Source of the DNA: Methanobacterium sp. SMA-27
Lineage (GTDB): Archaea; Methanobacteriota; Methanobacteria; Methanobacteriales; Methanobacteriaceae
Assembly: GCF_000744455.1 (NCBI RefSeq)
Contig: NZ_JQLY01000001.1
Coordinates: 372,001-436,000, forward strand
Direction: 5' to 3'
DNA: 64,000 nt
Of the stretch, positions 58,601 through 64,000 are shown piece after piece (positions within the stretch are counted from its first letter, which is position 1; the number at the start of each line of letters is the position of its first letter). The position numbers and the translations under genes were made by a program. The notes below the pieces were generated by a model. It searched no databases. It was given only the letters and a program-made list of their open reading frames with translations, and was not told where the DNA came from.

Positions 58601-60680
58601 AAAGTTGTGCAATTTTGTCTTTGGATTTTTTATATCTGCCTCTAAATGTTTTTAGGAATTTTGTAGAGGTTTCCATGTATTCATCAATCAAATGTTGGAT
58701 ATCTGTATTTAAAACTCCTTTTTTAAACCTTTTTTTAAGTTTTTCATTGTTGGAGTTAAAAACCCCTAAGAGATCTATAATCTTGATAATGTCGCTTCTT
58801 CCAATTTCCCAGAGGGGATTGTTTAGTACTTCTGGGTCTGTTGTGACAGGTGAAGCAATTAAAACAGCTATTTTAATTGAATTATCCATTTCGCTTTTAT
58901 TTAATGGTTTTCTGATACCTGTCAATTCCACCAGTTCATATAGATCAGCTTCAACATCGTTCAGTGTTGAAACACAATTTTTTAGAAGTTCTATAATATC
59001 TTCCTTATCTGTTGGAAGAATGGTTCCTGGTTCCGTATTGTACCAAGGATTTTTTGAAATGGGTTTAAGGGGTTTAATAACTTCTGATACATTTTTAAGA
59101 GTTGAAATTGCACTTTTCCATTCTTTGGAGCTGTGCTGTTCAGGGTTTACGATATGTGCCCTTGAAATATTCCTTTTAACCTTTTTGAAGTGTTGAATTG
59201 CTTCTTCCTTCATACCAAATAGATTGAAAGGTGAAAAACCAGATTTTCCAAGAGGTGTATGCAGTACATGATTGTACTGATTCAGTTCCATTTTCAGTCT
59301 CTCAAGTTCGTCAAATTCTTCGTCAAGTGAACGAAGAGGCTCCTGATGACTATAAATGCTTCTTTCAAGTCCTTTTAAAACATTTTTCTTGTTGGATTTA
59401 TGGCTATGAAGTTCAAGACAAAACTCTCCCAATCCAATACTGTCTAAACGATTTTTAACCACTTCTAAAGCAGCCATTTTTTCACTAACAAATAGAACTG
59501 TCTTGTCATTGGCTATTAACTCGGAAATAAGATTCACAATTGTCTGGGATTTTCCTGTGCCTGGAGGCCCCTCTACAACCATGTTTTTTCCAGATTTTGA
59601 CTCTTCTATAACAGCTATCTGAGAAGAATCCGCATCAACTACATGATAAATTTTATCTGATCTAAGTCTTTTATCCACATCCTCTTCAAGGAACTCTGAT
59701 CCATTCAAATCTTCAGGATGATCAAATAAAGCCCTAATAATACTATTTTCTGTAATTGACAACCCATACCAGCTTTCAGGGTCAAGATCCTTGAACATAA
59801 CGAACTTAGTGAAACTGAAGAAGTTCAAGTAAATATCATAAATAATCTTCCAGTTTTTCATTGGTTCTATAGCTTCAACAACTGATTCAAAGTAATGATA
59901 TATCCCTTCTTTTTGTTCGGGCATTTCAAAATCAGGCAATTCTATTCCGTGTTCAAGTAATTTTTCCTGGAGAGAAATGTTTGGTATGATATCTTCACCA
60001 GTCCAAACTAATTTGAAAGAGCCCCTTACTTTTTTACGCTCAAGTGTTACAGGTATGAGGATCAAAGGTGCTCTCCTCATAACATCAGGTTCATTATTTT
60101 CATTCCATTCAAGAAATCCTAATGCCAGATACAGTATATTATATCCCTGTTCTTCAAGCATAGATTTTGACTGTTGATTGATGTAAAAAAGACGTTTTTG
60201 AAGTTCTTCAGCTTCATGATTGGTTTGTAAAAGTAGATTTCTATGTTTTTTTCCTACCTTCTGATTGGGTAGTGGTAATTTCCATAATAATGAAGCTTCT
60301 TTATCACTGATATCCAATTTTTTAAGTTTTAATTCTTCTTTGTCAATTCTTTCAGCGTCTAATTTTATTGGAGTTTCATCGGTGCTTTCGATATCAACAT
60401 TATTTTCATCTATTGCATTTTGATCAATGTTATTTTTTTCCTCAAGATTTTTGGCAATTGTTTTTTTATTGGATTCATTGGCCTTTCTGGGCATGAATCG
60501 TAATTTTTTGTCTTCTAAAACCATTAACTGGTATATCTCTGTTGGAATTTCATCAACAACCCTTATTGATCTGGCTTGAGGTTTGAAGTTAAGAAGCTTG
60601 TTTCTCATGGTCAAATCTAACAAATTTTTTCTAAGTGCCCCTATCTTAACCTCTATGTTCACATTTGCAGATTCTTCCAT
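55635..60680 (-). CDS. Giant DUF4011-helicase-Vsr-DUF3320 protein, probable defence
   Basis: A 1681-residue protein. N-terminal DUF4011 (R-K-N-L-L-D-L-T-M-R-N-K-L-L-N-F) covers roughly residues 10-330. An SF1 helicase follows: Walker A G-P-P-G-T-G-K-S at 371-378, F-D-E-A-S-Q near 1011, Q-L-P-P-T-S, R-S-R-H-E, G-D-E-R-D-V and T-R-A-R-E-K. Then comes a Vsr/PD-(D/E)xK-like nuclease near 1310-1400 (F-E-D-S-L, I-D-L-A-V, I-E-C-D-G, Y-H-S-S...R-D-R-D-R) and DUF3320 near 1510-1681. This matches antiphage DUF4011-helicase-Vsr proteins, from memory called Hhe. It is a single large gene with GAGGTATC upstream, and no methylase is nearby. Confidence 0.82.
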   Translation of the reverse strand: MEESANVNIEVKIGALRKNLLDLTMRNKLLNFKPQARSIRVVDEIPTEIYQLMVLEDKKLRFMPRKANESNKKTIAKNLEEKNNIDQNAIDENNVDIESTDETPIKLDAERIDKEELKLKKLDISDKEASLLWKLPLPNQKVGKKHRNLLLQTNHEAEELQKRLFYINQQSKSMLEEQGYNILYLALGFLEWNENNEPDVMRRAPLILIPVTLERKKVRGSFKLVWTGEDIIPNISLQEKLLEHGIELPDFEMPEQKEGIYHYFESVVEAIEPMKNWKIIYDIYLNFFSFTKFVMFKDLDPESWYGLSITENSIIRALFDHPEDLNGSEFLEEDVDKRLRSDKIYHVVDADSSQIAVIEESKSGKNMVVEGPPGTGKSQTIVNLISELIANDKTVLFVSEKMAALEVVKNRLDSIGLGEFCLELHSHKSNKKNVLKGLERSIYSHQEPLRSLDEEFDELERLKMELNQYNHVLHTPLGKSGFSPFNLFGMKEEAIQHFKKVKRNISRAHIVNPEQHSSKEWKSAISTLKNVSEVIKPLKPISKNPWYNTEPGTILPTDKEDIIELLKNCVSTLNDVEADLYELVELTGIRKPLNKSEMDNSIKIAVLIASPVTTDPEVLNNPLWEIGRSDIIKIIDLLGVFNSNNEKLKKRFKKGVLNTDIQHLIDEYMETSTKFLKTFRGRYKKSKDKIAQLYNDTVPEEDHVIISDLESLKECQQILKKIDELDSEAREVFGKEWKGHKTDLEKIKELAEWVLTLKKLLKTGKITERTFDIIINEPDSAKINGSIQKLSKDYNKFLNVYNGIKKYIKIDEELVFGRKSRLVQFHALESKMEDYQKGMPLLQKWSQLTAILAEKPSEIVNPIIELIKADKIEIEDIIPCLKANFADDLLRNAFLNNPVLANFIGEIHERKISRFIDLDRNVISLNRRRIANIISGHRPQINSVASRNSELGILLSEFNRKRGHMPIRKLLSNAGGLIQRIKPCFMMSPLSVAQFIDPKNSQDLRFDVVIFDEASQVKPEDALGAFLRANQAVVMGDTRQLPPTSFFDIMLETDENEDYEIASLSDMESILHLCKGRFPTKMLRWHYRSRHESLIALSNQEFYDNNLLIYPSPCHETTTLGLKFEYMEDTVYDRGRSSSNRQEARRVVEAAGDHYKKYGESKSLGIGTFNIKQQQAILEEVELYLRKHPKLEKYFSSDMDEHFFVKNLETIQGDERDVIFISVGYGKDENGHLSLNFGPLNREGGERRLNVLITRAREKCIVFSNFRYSEMNLNENAAFGLRALKSFLKYSETKRLESTYQSGEDTETAFEDSLFQFLKAHKYDVHKQVGCAGFRIDLAVLDPSDNGRYLLGIECDGESYHSSPVSRDRDRLRQQILEGLGWHIYRVWSTDWYRNRAESGKRLLKAVENAKNLKPIVSNVDEKSEVSLEDRLSEEYEPAYEKNIPDQKKPATIINQLSNELPVFDETYNRVNEISEDTLNENREVAENLIDNNDSMEDPDPVKDYTTCVELGIPISGQIHEKSTSELANVVCQIVDVEGPVHISEVVRRIRIAWGLKRAGKRIQDALMEGILQAQENGVVTVKDEFLYPNNRAIIVRRRSGDPPAKINLICDDEIAEAAKIVIKTQYASPMDEIVRQTSRLFGIKVTRGATAQRIEIVVQKLIDEGELEIQSNNMVNLSKS

Positions 60681-60980
60681 TTTGATACCTCAAAAACACA
60701 TTTGATGATATAATATTCTTAAAAAAGTATCTTGCTCTCATATTGAATAAGTTTTTCTATTAATTATCTCATATTCTATCCAATTTGTAATTGTTCTAAA
60801 GTTAAATATATCAATATTTCAAAATGGAGAAGTCTAATATATTTTATTTGAATATATGGAATAATATTGGAAAAAGACTGAATTTTGTAATGATCAAAAA
60901 CAATATTAATCAACAAAGAATTCATAAAAAAAATCTATTTTTGAGATAAAAAATTGGAATAAGAATTTGTATTATTCCAA
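60681..60980. other. 300 bp AT-rich spacer
   Basis: Lies between the sensor kinase stop and the DUF4011 gene start on the minus strand. No ORF, repeat or RNA was recognised; it should contain the DUF4011 gene promoter. Confidence 0.45.
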
Positions 60981-62021
60981 TTAATCAATTTCTTCTTGAT
61001 CATTGAAAAATATGGTAAATTTAGTGCCCATATTTGAGTCGAGGACTAGTTTCCCATTTATCTGCTCAGTTAAACTGTTTATTATTTGCATTCCCAGTGT
61101 TCCTGTTTTTTGGAGATTCAGATCTTTAGGAAGACCAATTCCATTATCCGCTACAGAAAGATAATATCGACTATCCTCTTCCAAGTGCAGTTCTACCTTT
61201 ATTTCGCCATTTCTACCATCTGGAAATGCATGCTTCAAGGAGTTGGTTAGTAATTCATTTAGGATTAATCCGAGGGGAATGGAGATCTCAACATCAAATA
61301 TGATATTATCCACATCTAAAACAAGTTTCACAATATTTTTATCGGTGGTGTATGTGTTATACAGGTCATTTGAAAGTTTTTGAAGGTACTCAGTGAAATT
61401 TATATGTTTAAGGTCCTCTGATTTATAGAGCTTTTCATGTATCAATGCCATTGATTTGGCCCTGTTTTGACTTTCCCTGAAAATTTCCTTGGTGTCTTTA
61501 TCTTTAATATATCTAGATTGAAGGCTTAGAAGGCTTGATATTACCATAAGATTATTTTTTACCCTGTGGTATATTTCTTTCATCAGGATATCCTTTTCCT
61601 GAAGTGTTTTTTCAAGTTTTTCTTCTATTTCTTTTCGTTTGGTGATATCATGTGCAATGTGAATACTTCCAATTAATTTACCACCATTGTCACTAATTGG
61701 AGATGCAGTTACAATGAAGTATCCTCCAAGATTTTCCTCATAAATTTCCGAGGAATGTTCCAACCCATCTTTTAGGAGCTGTGCATGTGGACAGTTATCA
61801 GGTGGTTTTTCAGAGTTATGTAATGCATGGTAACATATGGCGCCCATTAGCGTATTGGGGGATTTATTAACCTTATCTGCCATGGCCCTGTTAACTTTGA
61901 CAATCCTGTGATCTGTATCGAGTATGGCAATTAAATCAGGAATTGAATCAAATATGAGTTCCCATCCTTTTTCTGAACCTAAAATGCTTTTTTCTATCAT
62001 TAAATTCCTTTCTCTATTCAT
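60981..62021 (-). CDS. PAS sensor histidine kinase (HisKA_2 type)
   Basis: A 346-residue kinase. A PAS domain (~22-128) carries a Cys/His patch C-Y-H-A-L-H-N-S-E-K-P-P-D-N-C-P-H at residues 63-79, often suspected of cofactor or metal binding in methanogen PAS domains. A HisKA_2/HWE-like dimerisation domain (phosphoacceptor H152 in Y-H-R-V-K-N-N-L) and HATPase motifs D-N-G-I-G-L and G-T-L-G-M-Q follow. No response regulator is adjacent. GGAGA precedes the ATG. Signal unknown. Confidence 0.88.
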   Translation of the reverse strand: MNRERNLMIEKSILGSEKGWELIFDSIPDLIAILDTDHRIVKVNRAMADKVNKSPNTLMGAICYHALHNSEKPPDNCPHAQLLKDGLEHSSEIYEENLGGYFIVTASPISDNGGKLIGSIHIAHDITKRKEIEEKLEKTLQEKDILMKEIYHRVKNNLMVISSLLSLQSRYIKDKDTKEIFRESQNRAKSMALIHEKLYKSEDLKHINFTEYLQKLSNDLYNTYTTDKNIVKLVLDVDNIIFDVEISIPLGLILNELLTNSLKHAFPDGRNGEIKVELHLEEDSRYYLSVADNGIGLPKDLNLQKTGTLGMQIINSLTEQINGKLVLDSNMGTKFTIFFNDQEEID

Positions 62022-62103
62022 GTAATCTCCTTTTTGATTTGAAAAATATTTGTTAGTGTATCATTTTCAATTAAAGATTTAGAAAAAGGGTTTATAAATA
62101 TTT

Positions 62104-63603
62104 TTACAAGTACTCACCATTAACCCATTTTACACCGGTTGCCCGAGCAAGATCTCTGTTGATACTGACAATGTCTTCTTTATCCAGCTTGGACACATCA
62201 TTTTTACCAACAATCCTTGTTAAGTTAGCAATTTCTTTGGTTGATATTCCAATGAAATTGCTTAGTTTTTTAATACTTTCTTCGAGATCAACTTGTTTAA
62301 CAAGCTGTGGATTCTGGGTTGTAATTCCAGTTGGACATCTTCCTGTATTACAAATACGGTACTGTTCACAGTTAATTGCTATTAAAGCAGCTGTTCCAAT
62401 ATAAACAGCATCAGCACCTAATGCAAGACATTTAGCAAAGTCTGCTGAACTACGCAACCTTCCTCCTGCAATGAGTGAAACACTCTTCTTTACTCCAAGG
62501 TCTTTAAGCAGTTTAAATGCTCTTGGAATGGCGGTGAATATGGGGATTCCTACATTTTCCCTTACATATTTATCTGTGGCCCCTGTTCCTCCACCAAAAC
62601 CGTCTAAGGCTATAAAATCTACCCCTGATTCCACTAATATTTTAACATCTTCTTCTACATTCCCGCAACCAATTTTAGCCCCTACTGGTACTCCTGAACT
62701 GATTTTCTTAAGCCAAGATACTTTATTTTTAAGATCATCAGGATTAAGAATGTCTGGATGGTGGGCAGGGGAGTAGGATGCTTCACCTTTTTCAAGACCT
62801 CTCTTCTCTGCAATTTCTGTTGTCATCTTTTCAGCTGGCAGGTAACTGCCTTTACCAGGATATGCACCTTGTCCAAATCTTATTTCAATTGCACCAGCAT
62901 TTTTCAGTATTTTTTCATCTACACCAAAGCGTCCTGTCGAATATTGTACAATAATATTTTCCGTATTATCTTCAATTTCTTCGGTCAAAACTCCTCCTTC
63001 ACCTGAATTAAACCCAATTTTCAATTTTGAAGCGGTTTCTGATATTACTAACCTGGTTATTTTAGATACGGCGCCATAGCTAAGGCCTGAAATCATAATA
63101 GGGCTTTTTATCTTCAATGGTTTAGTTGCTTCAACACCAATAGAAATTTCAGTATTAACATGATCCTCCAGATTTAGTGGAATATGCTTTACTTGCGCAG
63201 GCACAAAGTAAAGATCTTCAAGTGAGAATGGCAATTCCTTAAGGGAACCCATAGATCCTATAACACTCTTATCCATGGCACTAGAATCTTTAATATCCAC
63301 AATTGTCTGGTATATTGAATCATTTTCATTTGTTTTCTTTTTACGCATGAAGCTTCTGCTTTCACCAATCATCTCTTTGTTACAGAAGTAAATACCCTTC
63401 AGTTTATATTCAAAGAAAATTGGGCATGTATTGCATATACAGACTTCGGGATCAATATCACATTTACTGGGTCCTTTACTACAGTAAAGAGACTCTCCAC
63501 TACATTTATAGGGATAACTTGGACACACCTTACAGTGGCATTTGTCACGATTTTCAGGGGTGTTTTTAATGCTGATTAATTTTTCTTCAGAATCCTGAAC
63601 CAT
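62104..63603 (-). CDS. FMN glutamate-synthase-domain protein with DUF2769 head
   Basis: A 499-residue protein. Residues ~20-80 hold the Cys-rich pattern C-H-C-K-V-C-P...Y-C-S-K-G-P-S-K-C...C-I-C-N-T-C...Y-F-C (DUF2769-like). The rest is an archaeal GltB-type FMN barrel: G-Y-S/L-S-Y-G-A-V, G-E-G-G, R-F-G-Q-G-A-Y-P-G-K-G, G-F-G-G-G-T-G-A-T, A-G-G-R-L-R, G-R-C-P-T-G for an Fe-S site. It resembles the FMN/Fe-S half of glutamate synthase, but the acceptor may be another 2-oxoacid or cofactor. ATG 63603 has GGAGA upstream. The upstream TPP enzyme ends 42 nt away. Confidence 0.85.
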   Translation of the reverse strand: MVQDSEEKLISIKNTPENRDKCHCKVCPSYPYKCSGESLYCSKGPSKCDIDPEVCICNTCPIFFEYKLKGIYFCNKEMIGESRSFMRKKKTNENDSIYQTIVDIKDSSAMDKSVIGSMGSLKELPFSLEDLYFVPAQVKHIPLNLEDHVNTEISIGVEATKPLKIKSPIMISGLSYGAVSKITRLVISETASKLKIGFNSGEGGVLTEEIEDNTENIIVQYSTGRFGVDEKILKNAGAIEIRFGQGAYPGKGSYLPAEKMTTEIAEKRGLEKGEASYSPAHHPDILNPDDLKNKVSWLKKISSGVPVGAKIGCGNVEEDVKILVESGVDFIALDGFGGGTGATDKYVRENVGIPIFTAIPRAFKLLKDLGVKKSVSLIAGGRLRSSADFAKCLALGADAVYIGTAALIAINCEQYRICNTGRCPTGITTQNPQLVKQVDLEESIKKLSNFIGISTKEIANLTRIVGKNDVSKLDKEDIVSINRDLARATGVKWVNGEYL

Positions 63604-63645
63604 TTTATTTCTCCAATTCAATTATTATCCTTTACTAACAACTTA

Positions 63646-64000
63646 TCAAACAAATCGCACAGGATCTGTATCAATATCTACAATTACTGGTTTATCAGAT
63701 GAAAGAGCCTTAGATACTGCATCTGGGAGTTCATCTGGATTTTTGACAGTTATTCCTACTCCTCCACATTCCCTGGCAAATGCTGCATAGTCCATGTTTT
63801 GGAGTTCTGTCTGCCAATTTGGATATCCTTCCATTTTTTGTTCCTGCATTATCATACCTAACTGTTGGTTATTAAAAATAAATACCTTAATGGGAAGATT
63901 GTATTTAACTGCGGTTAAAAAATCTGCCATTACCATTGAAAAGCCACCATCACCAGTTATACAGATAACTTGTCTATCAGGATACATAATCTGTGATGCA
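63646..64000 (-). CDS. TPP-dependent enzyme, C-terminal part (5' end outside)
   Basis: The frame is open to the window edge, so the N-terminal part is missing. The visible ~117 residues include the TPP-binding G-D-G-G-F-S-M (near the Walker-like G-D-G...N-N motif) and F-N-N-Q-Q-L-G-M-I. It ends V-D-I-D-T-D-P-V-R-F-V. This is the C-terminal domain of the acetolactate synthase/pyruvate oxidase group. It is transcribed toward the FMN glutamate-synthase-like gene, so the two may form an operon. Confidence 0.82.
   Translation of the reverse strand, partial: ASQIMYPDRQVICITGDGGFSMVMADFLTAVKYNLPIKVFIFNNQQLGMIMQEQKMEGYPNWQTELQNMDYAAFARECGGVGITVKNPDELPDAVSKALSSDKPVIVDIDTDPVRFV

Overview
The window is a 64 kb piece of an AT-rich archaeal chromosome, most likely from a mesophilic member of the Methanobacteriales (Methanobacterium-like). 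The evidence is a TATA-binding protein gene, archaeal repair and informational genes (NurA-HerA-Mre11-Rad50, FEN-1 with a PCNA-binding tail, Pelota, Cdc48), methanogen cofactor genes (CfbC for F430, AksA/AksD for coenzyme B, an FmdE-family protein), an MraY-like/MurG-like pair that fits pseudomurein synthesis, and a trpEGCFBAD operon facing a TrpY-type regulator. Many genes use TTG or GTG starts behind GGTGA/GGAGG-type ribosome binding sites. No rRNA, CRISPR array or complete transposase gene was found.

Layout. 1-5.5 kb: end of a U32 peptidase gene, a CBS protein overlapping cfbC, a GIY-YIG protein, an MBL hydrolase, DUF371, mobile-element copy 1, tRNA-Leu(GAG), DUF167. 5.5-10 kb: nucleotide-sugar genes (rfbB, galU, galE) and an AlkA-type glycosylase. 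10-18.3 kb: a Cys-rich DUF2769 protein, a two-wing regulator-like protein and the nurA-herA-mre11-rad50 operon. 18.7-23.5 kb: a PAS-PAS kinase, a response regulator and a receiver-kinase hybrid, element copy 2 and an MFS exporter. 23.7-26.1 kb: a SerB phosphatase fused to a coiled coil, and TBP. 26.7-32.2 kb: small proteins, CyaB/CYTH, aksA, aksD, a chorismate-lyase-like protein and FEN-1. 32.3-38.7 kb (minus strand): DUF2119, S-adenosyl/inosylhomocysteine hydrolase, Cdc48, TyrA and a small protein. 39-42.7 kb: Pelota, MraY-like, MurG-like and a tiny membrane protein. 42.8-46.1 kb: element copy 3, an FmdE-like protein, a flavoprotein disulfide reductase, HypC and TrpY. 46.2-52.9 kb: the trp operon. 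53.3-64 kb: tRNA-Ile(GAU), an adenylate-kinase-like protein, a DUF59 protein, ArcS-like, a 1681-residue DUF4011-helicase-Vsr-DUF3320 protein, a PAS kinase, an FMN glutamate-synthase-like protein with a DUF2769 head, and the end of a TPP enzyme.

The most unusual items are: (1) three near-identical ~227 bp elements, all in the same orientation, each preceded by TTTAT and ending in GTAGTTCAC. They look like non-autonomous IS200/IS605 (TnpB/omega-RNA) derivatives, and one forms the stop codon of its neighbour in a way that leaves the protein unchanged. (2) The giant DUF4011-helicase-Vsr protein, a probable single-gene antiviral system. (3) The trpY-trpE control region, with TGTACA-type boxes next to both TATA elements and a 10-codon Trp-containing ORF overlapping the trpE start.
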